Shown piece after piece: positions 11,084 to 25,200 of a DNA stretch of 64,000 bases; positions within the stretch are counted from its first letter, which is position 1, and the number at the start of each line of letters is the position of its first letter. The notes beneath the pieces are model-generated. The model saw only the letters and a list, made by a program, of their open reading frames with translations. It was not told the origin of the DNA and searched no databases. This DNA is from Mallotus nudiflorus (taxonomy: Eukaryota > Streptophyta > Magnoliopsida > Malpighiales > Euphorbiaceae): assembly GCA_947683625.1 (NCBI GenBank), contig CANTUR010000282.1:2256341-2320340 (forward strand). The letters run 5' to 3'. The translations under genes were made by a program, and so were the position numbers.

Positions 11084-13250
11084 ATTGTCATGCTTATTGT
11101 TTATTACTCTGCATTGTTACAATATTTGGTGACCATAAAAATTTTCGTTGGGTTTACAACACAATCAACATCTTTTGGGGGAGCCCTGAAAGTCAGGCAT
11201 TTTCAAATCATTTTTTGCCTTGTTTAGGTTTCTCTGTAATGCTCTTATTATTGAAGCAATAAGGTATGCAGCGTTGAGTGAAAGGGATTGATATTTTGGT
11301 GCCTTTTAAGGAAGCACAAAGCAACACTTGTTTTTGTCGATGTTTTCCGAATGAATCAGTCCTTGCTTGGATGCTTTACACTTTTCACAGGCAGAGTGTA
11401 TGGTGTTTATTTTAGTTCAACCGCCAGCCTGACCCATGTGCCACTTTTGGACGAACGAGCAATCGGGCTATAGAATAGGGGGGTCATTACACACTGAGAT
11501 TATAAGTAGCAGAGCGGAACCTAGTATCTTTGAAACACAAGTTGTGCCTATTACCCGAAGCTTGTTCTTTATTGTTATAATAATAAATATTGAATAAAGT
11601 TATTTTATTTACTGGATACATTCTAACCTGTCTCTTTTAGGTGTACTAATTTTCAATATGTTGGTTCAACTGCCGGCAAAGTCTAGACAAGTGCATGAAC
11701 CTTTTTAGGTGCATAGCGTGATAGATTAAACTCTCTTTAGCTACAAGCTTAATCGAAATGCAATAAGGAAGTGAATAATTTTGTTTATTGAGAGATTGGG
11801 TTCTCCAAACAAATGGAATCCTGTTTAAAATAGCAATGCACACTTTCCATTCTTGAGAAGAGAATTCTCTGTAATCATGATAATTAGTGAGTTTTAGCTA
11901 TGACTCTGGTTCTACTCACAAGTGCTACCACTTTAATTAAAAAAAAAAAGCCTTTCCTTTTTTTTTATTTGCTTCTCTAAAAGAAGTATCCAAATGTATA
12001 TTCTTTCCAAAAAAAGAGGTTTGAAAAATTTTAAAAAATATAATGTAACAAAAAATTTTCAAGTGTTTTTTTTTTTCTGAAAAATTAATTATGAACCATA
12101 GCGTATGCATATGTGAGATTACTACGATTTCTAAACTAATTATAATTAAATAAGAATTGAGGTTTAACTCGAGTAAATAGTATCTTGAATTTAATTTTTC
12201 TATACTACTAAATATATATATATTTTTTAATATTTAAGTTTGTAAAATGCTCATAAAAGTTATTTAAACAAAAATACTGATAACTAGTAGTAGTAGTGAT
12301 TTTTAGATGAGCAAACTAATCCCACAATGCAAATGAACAAAAACAAGTTAAAAACATTTTTTTTTCTTTTTAATATAAAAAAAAAAATTGGAGAACCCAC
12401 AAAGAATCCCACACCATTAACACTGCCTGCTTCAGTTGTTGGAGAGAATGGATCACGTCCCTGTCACTCTCACTCAAAAAATACAGCTCCACACATAGAT
12501 AGACACAACCTTGTGGTACTGTTCAATATGAATTTTCGGGTTAGGGCATTTTTCCAGTTGCCATACATAATTACGTCAATCTAATTTGATTTTGATATGA
12601 GTATAACTATAAAGATATAATTTTTTAAAAAATTTAATATAGTGAATACAATACATATATTATAATTTAAATTTAAAATTTTATTTTTAACCCTACATTG
12701 ATTGTTATGTTGGAATAATTTTTTTTATTAATTTAAATTTTCAATATTTAAAATCTATTAATTTTAAATTATGTACACTATAATTCGATCTCAAAATGTC
12801 GCGAAAACAGCTGTTGCTAAATGATTTCGACCGCATTTGTTTGTGTTTTTAGTGACACTTTGGTTAGTTAGTTAGCCAAGAAAAACACTTGTTGAGACTG
12901 TAACACTGAACTGGCCATCCTTTGGTCTCTTACGTTTCATTGTAAGTATCGAAACCCATCTTTTAAAATTAAATAAATATAAAAAATATTTTTTCATTTA
13001 TTGGCCTCTTCACCCTCCTTTTTGTTCCTTCTTTTATTTTTTGGTTTTTTGATTTCTTTTGTCCTCAGATTTCTCAGTCCCGATTCTTCGATTAAATCGC
13101 CACCATTTATCACCTCTTCCTACGAATCTCCGCCGCCGCCGCCACCACCCATTTCTTTACTTTCTTTTATAGCTATTTATTCATTGTTTTGGATCTTTGC
13201 ATTTTCTTTTTCTGCTAAAAAAAAGGTTGCTGCTTCTTTTTTAGTTAACA
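11084..13250. other. Intergenic region between MPPB and BCCP
   Basis: The first 300-400 bases are the probable MPPB 3' UTR. From about 11900 to 12800 the DNA is AT-rich with A and T homopolymers, and I recognise no gene or repeat family in it. The last 250 bases (from about 13000) are pyrimidine-rich with a CCG/CCA run at 13131-13148. They are probably the BCCP 5' leader, since CT-rich leaders are common in plant plastid-protein genes. Confidence 0.4.
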
Positions 13251-15287
13251 ATGGCATCTACATCGGTTCCCTGCTCTAAGACCTCTCTTATTGCTCGCAT
13301 TGGATCAAATGCCTCTAACCCACTTCCCAGAAACTCCATTTCCTTCTTCCCTCGTGGATTTCAGGTCTGTTCTTTTTCTTATTCTTCTTCTTGTTGTTCT
13401 TCTTCCATTGAGTAATGTGTGTATTTTTGGCTGTTGAAAATTTTCTTTTTGTTTGCTTTAGCTTTATAATTATATATGCATTTGTTATGTTTTTACGTTT
13501 CTGTTAATTATCTCATGGGCCGATGTCTTTTCTTTTTTTTATAAGCTTTATTGAACTCTTTCTTGTGCCTGCTCTGGAAATAGCTGAAGTTTCAAACTTT
13601 TGAAGCTTTGGTTTATCTTTTATGCACATGTAGTTTGAGTTAATTGGTGTAAAGATACAAACTTTGATATGGAATTAGTTTCAAAACCTGAATTATGGCA
13701 TCTGCTAGTGCGGGGCAGTAAGGGAGTTGAAGACTGATTGTGGACGTTGCTTCTCTTTAATTTTCATTTGGTGGGTTATAATGAGTTCTTTGCTCTTGGA
13801 AATATCAATGTAAAATAGAATTTTGATCTTTGGATCTTGTTTCTTTAGTTTCACCTCACCTGTTCAATTGTAAGCCTGTCTAATATTCAAGCTTTGAGCT
13901 CACGAAGGCATAGGAATTGGTGTTATCTAACCATTACGTTAAGACTTAGCTACGAGCTTTTTTAATTTGAACTTATATTAGTGTTCTTTTCTTGATTGTG
14001 GGATGATACAAAACACGACTTCTTTTTTGCAGTGGCCTAACTGGAAGCAATCTTCTGTTACAAAGGTGAAGGCACAGCTAAATGAGGTAAGATTTTGCCG
14101 ATTGGATTAAGAGAGGATCGTATGTTTATTGTAATAAACACATTGACTAATCCTATTTTTAAATCAAGGTTATTCTCAAGGATCCTTCAAATTCTGTGCC
14201 TGTACTGGACACTAACTCCAAAGTTGCGTCATCTGAGGTAAAGGATGAGTCTGTGATAAAGAACGTTCCAGATGCATCAGCAATTACAGCATTCATGACC
14301 CAAGTGTCAGACATTGTCAAGTATGTAAAAACCACCTACATTTTCAGTGCCAGTGCATATTTCTAGTAATTTCATTTATTTTGTTGTTTGAACTTACACA
14401 ATTTTCATGGACAGGCTTGTGGATTCAAGAGATATCACGGAGCTCCAACTGAAGCAACTAGATTGTGAGCTCATAATAAGGAAAAAGGAGGCCTTGCAGC
14501 CACCTCCAGCAGCTCCAGTCATTGCAATGCCTTCTTATCAAAATGCCATGCTTCCACCTCCACCACCAGCTGCTCCAGCACCGGCTCCTGGCGCTGTTCC
14601 TACAGGTTCCGCTCCTCCAGCTCCTGCACCAGCCTTGCCTTCCCCTGCAAAGGCAGCTTCGTCATCTCATCCACCACTTAAATGCCCCATGGCAGGAACC
14701 TTCTATAGGTGTCCAGCACCTGGTGAACCCCCATTTGTCAAGGTAAGTGCTTATGTTAGGTGGCCTACCATATGAATGCTGGTGCCGCTGGTGATACACA
14801 AGAGTTCAATTTCTTGGAAAATTATGGTTAAAAATGTTACTATGCCAAGCAATAGTTTTTTTGGTTTTAACTTTTAGATATTTCTTTTACAGGTAGGAGA
14901 TAAAGTGCAGAAAGGACAAGTCATTTGCATCATTGAGGCCATGAAGCTAATGAATGAAATTGAAGTATGTCTCTCCTTGTTCTCATCATTTCATGTGTTG
15001 GCTGAGGCTTATAATGTTACCTCATTATTTCATGTGTTGTCCGATAGACTAGTGTGCATTCATTATTATCTGTTTGATTTCTTAATTGTTTTGTGGTTTT
15101 TTAGGCTGATCAATCAGGAACTATAACTGAGATTCTGGTAGAGGACGGAAAATCAGTTAGTGTGGACATGGTAATGTTCTTGCGTTTTCTTTTCCCACAC
15201 ATATATTATGCACTTTTATCTTATATTCTATATTCTAAAGTTTTGTCTGTTCATTCAATGCAGCCTTTGTTTGTCATTGTACCTTGA
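13251..15287 (+). CDS. BCCP: Biotin carboxyl carrier protein of plastid acetyl-CoA carboxylase
   Basis: Seven exons: 13251-13364, 14033-14086, 14169-14320, 14415-14742, 14893-14964, 15105-15170 and 15264-15287. They encode 269 aa. Exon 1 is a Ser/Thr-rich plastid transit peptide. The middle is a flexible Ala/Pro-rich linker in exon 4 (about residues 135-180), and the C-terminal biotinyl domain begins at CPMAGTFYRCPAPG. The biotinylated lysine is K234 in EAMKLMNEIE, split off in its own small exon. BCCP carries CO2 from biotin carboxylase to carboxyltransferase in the heteromeric plastid ACCase, the committed step of fatty acid synthesis. All introns are GT-AG. The gene is tail-to-tail with SCC2, about 1 kb between stop codons. 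Position favours the At5g15530-type (BCCP2) isoform, but the protein alone does not settle BCCP1 versus BCCP2. Confidence 0.96.
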
Positions 15288-16279
15288 AAGATCATCATCA
15301 TATGCAATAACATCCATTGTTTCCGGCTGGAGAAGTAACTCAAACTTAAATGTTGCAATATCAACTTTCCATATTTATTCTGTAATTTTCAAAAAGAATA
15401 ATTATCTCATTTTACCTTTTATACTGCATGATTATTGTATTGGATATGTAGAAGAAAGCCTTAAGGCTTTAGAATATAGTTCTGTGCCTATTTTAGACAT
15501 TCTTTTTGGAGTGAATTCTGAAGATTATCTCTCTGACTCAATAAACTTGTAACTGGAGTATAGATGCTTTGATAAGATCACTACTACATGGCAGCGACTC
15601 TTGCTTTTTTGCTAGAAAATCATCATAGACCTCATTCAGTTTTCCTCTCTGCTAATACCAAAAAACATATATATATATTAGATTCATTCTTGACTTTTTA
15701 AGACGAGAAGAAAAACGGGTTGTAGACGATGAAAAATAATTCGAAGCTTAAAATGTACTCCATCAATTTTTGTCAATTAACTAATCCAAAACAAAATAAA
15801 TCATGCAATTAATACAACAGTACAAATGGAGAATTTATTTTGGGGTAAAGGAAATTGACGAGCGCAATCGAAATTTTCCAATGATTCTAATTGCTATGCA
15901 GAAGACATCTCAAAAATTGGGAGAAAGGATTTGAGAGTGATTGCTGCTGCTGCTCTACAAATAAGAGGCTAAACACCGTGCTGGCAACTAATACAAAAAA
16001 CTTGAATTTCATTGATGGAAAAGAATGTAGTCAATACTCAATATATTGTACGAAATACAAACACGGAAACAGCTCCAAAAAGTCCCCACCCCCCCACAAC
16101 ACAGGACCGTACTAGCAGAACCCAACCCGCACATCCCGAGTCAGTCCCCTCTTGCTGCTTTCTTCTGTTTCCGGAAATTCTTTCTGTTTTGCTGTCATTC
16201 TATCCTTTTTTGCTTTCCTTTTTTTTCCCCTCCTAATTAATGTACATGTTAGCCTACCTGTTTAATATTTACAAATCTA
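15288..16279. other. Convergent intergenic region between BCCP (+) and SCC2 (-)
   Basis: It should contain the two 3' UTRs, facing each other. A polyadenylation-like AATAAA on the plus strand occurs at about 15539-15544 (CAATAAACTTG), which suits the BCCP transcript. A CCCACCCCCCCAC tract lies near 16085-16097. No other coding sequence is supported. Confidence 0.5.
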
Positions 16280-19200
16280 TCATCGCTGCCTACATGCTCT
16301 AGTGTTGTTACTTCTCCTCCCACTACTGCTTAGCTTCCGTACCCCTCCTGTCCAGTCTGCATCATCATCGTCATCATCATCAACTCCATTTGTACGTCCG
16401 TGTTTTGTCTTTCTTGGGGTAGGGCGCTTCCTCTTGATGTTTGCAGTGTAAGTGCTGTAATCAACAGCGTCTTCTTTTAAAGCACTCTTGAATTCCTGCC
16501 AAACAAGGCTGGTAAGATAAGGATACGGACGGAACATTTATAAAGTTGAACCTAGCTCCATTCCTTTCCTAGGTAAGTGATGCCCCAGAATTTTTGATGT
16601 TCACATTACCTGATATCTCTGTACCAAATCTTCATATGTTGATGGCATGCTAGTAGACGTTTCGCTGATGTCAAGGGGAATGTTCTGCCTTGACAGAGCT
16701 TCTCCTTGTTTTGGAGGTGTGTTTGGATCGAACTCCTGGTTGTAGATGCATCAAGTGAAGTTAGTTGCAACCATGCATCTAAATAATACGTCTGCAGCAA
16801 AGAGATACAACAGGAGAAGACAAGTTTAGGTGCTCTACCTGGCAGCGGGCATCATTCAGGCTATACACAATCTTCAGATGCCTCTTGAGCTTCATAAGGA
16901 GCTGCAATGCAGTAGCTGATAGACAGTCAACCTGCACACCCACCCCAGATGAAGAAGTCAGATGCAAGAAAAAATTTGTACCTAATTGTTTGCATGTGAG
17001 AGAAAGTAAAGGCCGCATCACTAAGGATATGCCCTATGAATCCAAAACCAACACATTCTTTATTTTGTACAAATAGCACCACTGCTTCAAAATGTACCTG
17101 GATTTTCCCCACATCATCTTTTGAGATGCTGAAAGAATCACTGGAGGTCGTCTTATCCATCTTTACATCTCTTGAGGCATCAATGTTCATAACAAAATGA
17201 GGATCTTCCTGAAATGTTCCATTCAAATCAAATGATGTCAAAGGAGCTATATCAGGCTGAGCAACTGGCTCTTGTTGAATTATCCCATTCAAATCCATTG
17301 TGGTCAAATGTTGAAAAAAGGGCTGCACAGCTGGCTGTTGTTGAACTATCCCATTCGTATCCATTGTGATCATATGATGGGAAATTGGCTGAGCTGGCTC
17401 TTGTTGAATTATCCCATTTTCATGGGATACTTTCCGAGCATTTCTTTTTGACAAGTGTGAAATCAAACCCTTCATATTTGCTTCAAGTGGTCCAACCCTA
17501 ATTTGTGTTATCCGATTTATAGAATAAATCAAGTAAAGAGGTTCATCAGGTAAAGTAAATGGCAGCATAGCGAGTACTTCTGTGCAGTACCTGTAAAAGG
17601 AAACCACCTGAATGTGAATATTATATGAAACTGGAATAATGAAATCTGGAACTGGCACTGAAGAACACTCACATCAAAAATGGAACAACTGAATCAGTCC
17701 AGCTTGGGTTATCAAATTTGCGCACAATAGAAGACATGAATTTATTCCTTGAAACACGATTTCCACGAATAAGCCTGTAGATTCGAGAGACTCCAAGCCT
17801 TGCTTGAGCAAGAGAGCCACCTTCAGGCTTCCCTTTCATATTTCCGGGAGCTCTAGATTGGAGCTTTTGGTTTACGTTTTCAGGAGAGACACCACTAATT
17901 GATTGCATGAATATAAATGACAGCTGAAGGCCATCCCCCAACCGGCTTTCGAAAAAAGAAGGGTACCTGGAAAAGAAGCCATTTGTAAGTTGGCATGACT
18001 AACATTAATGAGGGGGGAAAAGTGAATCAAGAAGTGTACTTCTCATTCATATTCATCAGTAAATGATGGGCCAACTTTGAGTTCAACTCCAAAGGATCTG
18101 TTTCAAGTGCTATAAGGTAGGGAACACAAGTGATAGGATGCACCAATCCTTGACGTAGCACCACCTCCACAATCTGCAATGAGAAAATACTAAGAAATAT
18201 AAAAATCAAGACACGACTCCAAAATTTAGCAACTAACATCAAGTGGAATTCCACCATCATGTTCTCTAGCCAGGTGCACAGAAGCAGTAAGACCATGAAA
18301 TCTACCATCTAGTTCTGAACCAAGATATCATTAAAAAGTTTCTAGCAAAGAACTTTTTTAATAATCAACCTGGAAATTATTATCTATGATAACAGTACAA
18401 TATCATTTTCAAATTTTCCTAAGGCCTGTGAACATTATTTTTCATCTTTTCCTCAGGTCATTCATAAAATGCTCATTTTACTTTATAATCCAGAGATGGA
18501 CCAGGGACACAGTCTCTCACCTTAAGAGCAGTCTGGCGAACTTGTTCGTTGAAATCCAAGCACCTTCCCAAAATATTATCCCAATACAACTGAACTATAC
18601 CCCCACAGATGTTAGTATCACCTGCACCTGCAGCAACAGGTACACTATGTGCCCCTTCTACAGGGTAAGTATTAGCAGCATTATCACTGGCTTTATCTGT
18701 TCCCATTTGGCTTTCAGCATCGAGAAGATACTCATACATGTTTTGCAGTGATTGTATCTGAACAGAAGAATGATTAGTATTCAGTGAGAAAAAGGACCTG
18801 TAGAACAATGGGGGGGCATTATTACCTTAAGACGAACGTCAGAACCGGAAGATAAAGTTGCCTCCAATATTTTCCCGATGTCCTTTTCCAGCATAAATTC
18901 AGGCCTAGCAATTAGAACAAAACCTAGAGCCTACAAGAATTACAAACTAGATAAGTACACCCCGAAACTAAAGCAGGCTTCAGAAAAACTACGAATCAGA
19001 CACAGCATACCTGCAAAGATCTAACTTTTATACCAAAATCCTCCATACGAAGATACTTCTTAAACAAGGCAAGATTGCTGGCTAAATCAATATTTTTATT
19101 GCCAAAGGTGCTCAATAAGGAATTCCCATAGCGAATAAGTAATCCAAGACAGAACAGAGAGCGACATACTAGCTGCAATTTGAAGGCAAGTGAAAACACT

Positions 19201-22200
19201 CAATTCACATATTTGCATTCTTGATACAATATCAATTGACAGTTTAACGACTTTGTCATCTATCCAAACCATTTCACATCATCTACAAGCAAAAGTCACA
19301 TAAATACAACTACATAATAATCACTTCAAAAACAATAGAAACTACCATTTTTGTAAGGATTATAAATCCTTAACCTTGTACAAAACCCCCAATAAATACA
19401 AAATCCACATTTTTCATGGATGGAGAGAAAAGAAAGGAAAAAGCTAAATAAAAAGTGTTAAACCTTGTTTGGGAGTTTAATGAATCTGGAAAAGAAAAGA
19501 AAAGAAAAGAAAAGAGTAACAAGATATCAATTATCCCTTCAAAACCTATTTTGCTTTGCCATAAAAAATGTTGAGCATTATCCCTCTTTCAGCTCTAATG
19601 CTGTTTAAATATGACTCTTAGGAAATTGTTTAACCACTCAATTCTTGTCTTTTCTTTACCTAATCCTTGGATTGAACACTACTGCTTCATTTCCTATCCA
19701 ACAAAACAAGCTAAGAGAAAAAAAATTAATGTAGCCACCAACCTGCTTGTTGTCAGTTCCCTGGGCATCCAGACGTTTGAAGAATACCAGAATAAGATAC
19801 TCAACAACACTAGCACCTTTTCCTTCCACTCTACTCAAAGAACAAAGACACCTGTAATGAGAAACAAGATCAGAATTATAAAATTGCAGCAACAGCCTTC
19901 ATCTAAACAATAACATGGATACAACATTATGCATAATAAATGTCTCATATCCACATTGAAAAAGATTTGTAAACTGATACCCTCCACAATACTTTATTTT
20001 CCTACTTGGCCATTTTGCCCGCCTATAATCAGCCATGTGCAACAAAATTAAGCCATATGAATCAACGCTTTGCAAGATCATATGCAGACAATAACTCTTA
20101 ATTATAACCACATGATTAATTAATATCATATCATAATATATATGCATGTCTCTGTGTTTGGTTCAATAGAATGAAGAAGTATTAATTGTGCTTGTATGAA
20201 AAAAACTAACAAAAAAATAAACAGGTCAATATAATGCATTAATGTGCACGTTTAGATGACAATGAATGTTGTGTGATAAAGAAAAAAGCTACAGGAAAAC
20301 CATAACAAATTACAAGTAATCTATAAGCCCAATGTTGGACTTGGAGTGTCACCTACACAAGAAGCTTCTCCGCTACAAATGGTTTTTACAAGAATAAAAA
20401 AAGACTTCTCTCAACCCACCATAATGCCCAATATTTGAAAAAGGAAAGAAAGCATAGAGAGGAAAAACACAGCACACAGGCTTAAACAATCTGTAGCTAA
20501 ACATTACTCCCACGATCACATATATTGAAAATATAACCATCATAGCAGCTTTAATAACTAATGAAAAAAGGGAGAGAGATAAAAATTACTTGATGCAAGC
20601 ATGGACAACTGTCAAAAATGAATGTCGAACAATCATTTGCTTCAAATCTTGTTCAAGCTCCTCAACTACACTTTGAGGCAACTTTCGGATCAAGGGAAGA
20701 ACAGAATCGATTATAAAGATTATACTCTCCAGTAATTGCGCAACTGCTCGGTTGTCAACCTGAACACAAAAGAACCCATTTAGATTGCATGCATTACCTC
20801 CACCAATGGACAATTTTGTAGTAACAATGATTTAAAACATTTATTTCATTTTTCTAAGCTAGCAAGTATCAAGCAATTCAAAGCACAAAGCACCCAGTAA
20901 ATTGATAATAAGCTTCAGAATTTCCAAATGAAATAGATGCACTTAAAATTCAAAACCATATAACTACTATAGCTACATAAAACTTCTGCCAGTGCACAGA
21001 TGACAGCTGCAATTAACAAATAATAAGCTTCAACAGTTCAGAATGATGGAGATGCATTTAACATAGAGATGCATATAAAGTTAACAGTTCCACAAAGGCC
21101 ATGCAAATAAATGCCAAATAATACTTAAATATCATAATGCAAAAATGAAGATCACTGCATGAGCACAAGAAGAAAGCACGTGATATATGCACACAGAAGC
21201 TAGCACAAAAACAATTAGTGAATTATCCTCCAAAAAAAAAAAAAGCTAATAATGGAGAACCCATACAAATAATGTTTGTTTGATTTGGAATGTTAGTAAA
21301 AGATCAGTACTGGACATATCTACATAGAGCACATCCAAGTGAACAAAAACAGATGAAACTTTCATTACAAGAAAAATTCAGCAGTGCATTCTCTTCCTAG
21401 AAAAGATGGGCGGGTAGACGAAAAAAGGCAGTATATTAAATCACATAAAACTGACCAAGTAAGGCATGCCATCTTTACCAAAGAAATCATTATGCCATCA
21501 AACTGATACCAGATAAGCACATAAAGCAAATTTCAGATAACCTGAGTCTTGAGATATGGCTGCAGAGTGACTATGAATTGTGAAGGGTCAGAAGATGGTG
21601 CACAAAGTGTAGCATCCACAACACAAAATGCGTGTAAAGCCAACACGTAAGGCAGCGTGCGAGCCTCCACTTCCTCACGGGTCATTTCTTCTACCTGAGA
21701 ACAAATTTTCCAATAAGCTTCTCATAACAAAATAGACAGGCACCTGCACTAAAAAGTAGCAGCAATACCTGCAATATTCTTTCCAGTAAGCACTTGCACA
21801 TTAATTCACAGCGCTTACGAACTGATGCAAGTGACACAGGATTGATTCCAGCAGCTTTAGCTGATTGTGGGAAAAAATCAAGGGAAAGGTTGCGCTTAAT
21901 GACAGTAACAAGAAGCTGATGACTTGACATCCTTCTCAACATCTCAACAATCTGCTCAGTCTTCTTGCTCACTTCCAAGGGCACAGAACTACCATCTCTA
22001 TAATATTGTGTCTGCGAACCAGATGGTTCCTCAAACCAGAATTCATAAAATGTCTTGGAGACAATATCCTGGGTATAAGATAAGGATTTTCAAAAAAGAA
22101 TATCCCGGGTATAAGATCAGGGAGACCAACATTTTTTATCCAAGAATTTTCAAAAAAGTATTATTATAATATAGTCAGAGAACTTCTGACTACTACAGTG

Positions 22201-25200
22201 ATAAAGCATACAAAGTAAGATTCACTAACTGATGACATTATGTGAGAAAAACTAGGGATGATCAACTAATACTATCATATATACTATACAATTTTTTTTT
22301 TTTTAGAAAAAGAACAACAACTGAACACCAGGAACAATTCGCAGTTAACAAATAATAGTGCCAAATAGTTATTTCTGAACTCATTTTATCTGGCTAACAA
22401 ATTACCTGAATACTTGATTCATCATCAGTAATGCGAGAAATTATTTCAATGCAGGCAGTTGTAAATTCAGCAAAGTTAGTATTTGAGGTGCACATATCTC
22501 GGATAATTTTGATAGCTCGTTTTCGAACACTCACTCCTGTATCTTTTATCCTCTCAGCAACCTTCTCAAAATACTGCAACATCATGGAATTTAGTATGAG
22601 AATGAAAGAAGTAAATAATAAAATGTCTCACAAATGCAATGGAATAAGCAAACTTCGGCTACACAAACCTGTAACCCAACATCGGGATGTGAAGCAATAT
22701 GCCTACCAACAAGCTCCAGTGCTGCTTCTCTTACAGATATCGCCGAATCACAAAATCTTCCTTCAACAGCCAATTGCACACGTTTATCACGCAATACCTC
22801 TGGATCAACTTCTACAATAATACTGACCTGGCCCAACAAAGAAAAGGCAACGGAGGACTGATTAGGTCATCAGCTATTAGGATTCAAGCATCCACAACCA
22901 AAAGCCCAGTGAACTTACCGCCCGTAAAGCCTTGGCCCTAATTACAGGAGAGTTCTCCCTTAAACTTGCCTGGAAGTAAAAAAAAAAATGTAAGAATCGA
23001 GAGCATATCATACAGAAATAGAGATGAAATGAAATATTTACAGACCAGAAGCATATGAAGAATCTTATCGAACCCTCTTGAGAAAGAACTGTTTTGTCCT
23101 AGTGCCAAAGTAATCTTCTTCACTGAATCTCTCATCAACTTTGAATAGATTGTCCCAGAATCACGCACAACAAGATTTGATTTAAGTCGAGTAAGGTAGT
23201 AGGTGAGCTTCTGTTGAGATTTGGGATCATCCTTGTACCATAAGCACAGATAAAACCTGAAGAGACATATTATCAGTGAAATGCTACAGCAGCATATGAA
23301 CAGCAAGGATAGAGCTTTCAAAACATACCATCGAACAAATAGATGCACATCATCAGCAGATACAGAATCTTGAAGATAATTCAAGAGCAACTGTTGAACA
23401 ATTTCAACTTTTGTAACAGGATCACAAGACTTTGATTTTTTTTCCAATCGATTATTATTCTTTTTCCCTTCAGCTTTGCACTGTGAATTGCAATATGATT
23501 GTAACACAAGAAGTTGCTTCTTGCAGATGCATATCTGACACTGCCAACTTCGATTCGGAGCTTCCTGTTCTCTTACTCCCATGCAATCAGCATGGAACAA
23601 TCTGCGACATCCTTGGCACATAATTAGTGTTTTCTCAACCCTTCTATCTAAGCAAACACAGCATGCATCATTTGGAAAACTCAGATCAGCATTATCACCA
23701 ATAATCAACTCCTGCAATACCCAAAATTTGCTCCTGCTCAAAATGACACCATCCTGCTTCAACCTTGCTGCAATTGTACCAAGAATATCAATGGCCATGG
23801 AACGTGCAGAGACATCTTTAGATTTCAGCCCAGCATTCTGGAGCAGCAAGACGCAAAGAACCTGCAACCAAATTTTTCTTAGATTTCATCTAAACAAGAT
23901 TTAAGCAAGATGCATGGTTTTCCTCAAGTTTCAGTTACAGCAGATGAAAATCAACAGAATGGAAACAATTAAGTATAAATTGATTTTACGTATCTCACCT
24001 CCAGAATGGGAGCTGATGCAGGGTATTCAGGTAAATTTAGAGTTGTCAGTAGATCTGTTACAAGATTTTCCATCATCACTTTCAGTTCAGAAGCATCCTG
24101 ATTCTTTACAGTTGTAAAGCGCTGAAGGACTCGTGTCCAGAAAAGACAGCATGTCTCTGTTACTGCTTCATGGCATTGAGTTGGATAATTAGCATCCAAT
24201 GATATTTCTAAGATAGAATTACCATTGGTCGCTTCCCTTAATGCTTCGTGAAGACTTGCACTGCTGTGAACCAATTGGATCAACAGAGCAGTAATCATCT
24301 GAATCTGTCTCTGTTCTTCATCGGGGAGGTGGTAGGATCTTAGGGCACGCTTTGAAACTGGTATCTTCCACAGAAGCTGAACAATTTCATCTACAATGTA
24401 CACACGATGCTGTGCGTATGAATAGAATATCTGTATCACCATTAAAAAAACACTTGAGATTTGGATTGCACAAGATGAATATGTATTCTTAACAAAGTAT
24501 GTATGTAAGCATACGTGTAGAATCACACATTAACAAGTGCTCAAGAAGAAACACTATGTACAGCTTTACCCCGCTAATTAAACCAATTGCCTTCAATTGC
24601 AACAATTGGATATTATCGACCAAAAAGGTTGTGAAGCTTGTTTTCACCAGTTGTAAAATGCAACTATCTGATAACCTCTCTATCAACAACAAATCCTTCA
24701 GTAAGCCAAGTACAGTGCACAGTTTCTGTAGAATGGTACTCACAGCACCAGAGACCCTATCAAGCAAAAGAGGAAACAATAAGCTGCCTCACCTCAAAAC
24801 AATGGAATAAACTAACCATACTATTCAATGTCAGGGAATGAGCACACTTGTTCAGTGTCGATTTCTTTTGTTTTGTACTCTTTTGAGTGCGCCGCCTCTT
24901 GCTTGCAGAACCATAGTCGTTCTCAAGTTCTTCATCTTCATCAACTGGTGATCAAATATGTAACCAGTGAAGGAAAAAATAAAGCAAACTAGCAACTAAT
25001 TGATTTGCATTAAAAAGAAGGGTTACAAAGGTCACGCGGCAGAAAGTTCCGAAGTCATCAAAGTGCAAGACTTACCTTCATGTGCAATATTTTCATTTGG
25101 CTTGTGCAAAGCACGATATGATGGATCATAAGCTGCCATAACATCCATAATCTGATGCTTAGAGAACTCCAGAATCCTTTCAATGTTCTGACATGGAAAT

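Noticed and set aside
16012..16240. Small plus-strand frames between BCCP and SCC2
   Set aside because: They overlap the likely SCC2 3' UTR and show no conserved protein features.
24779..24847. Extending SCC2 exon 8 through to the GAGGTGAGG donor
   Set aside because: It would break the phase into exon 9; the GTGTGC donor at 24847 gives LNK-VSGAVSTILQ, which keeps frame and matches the family pattern.
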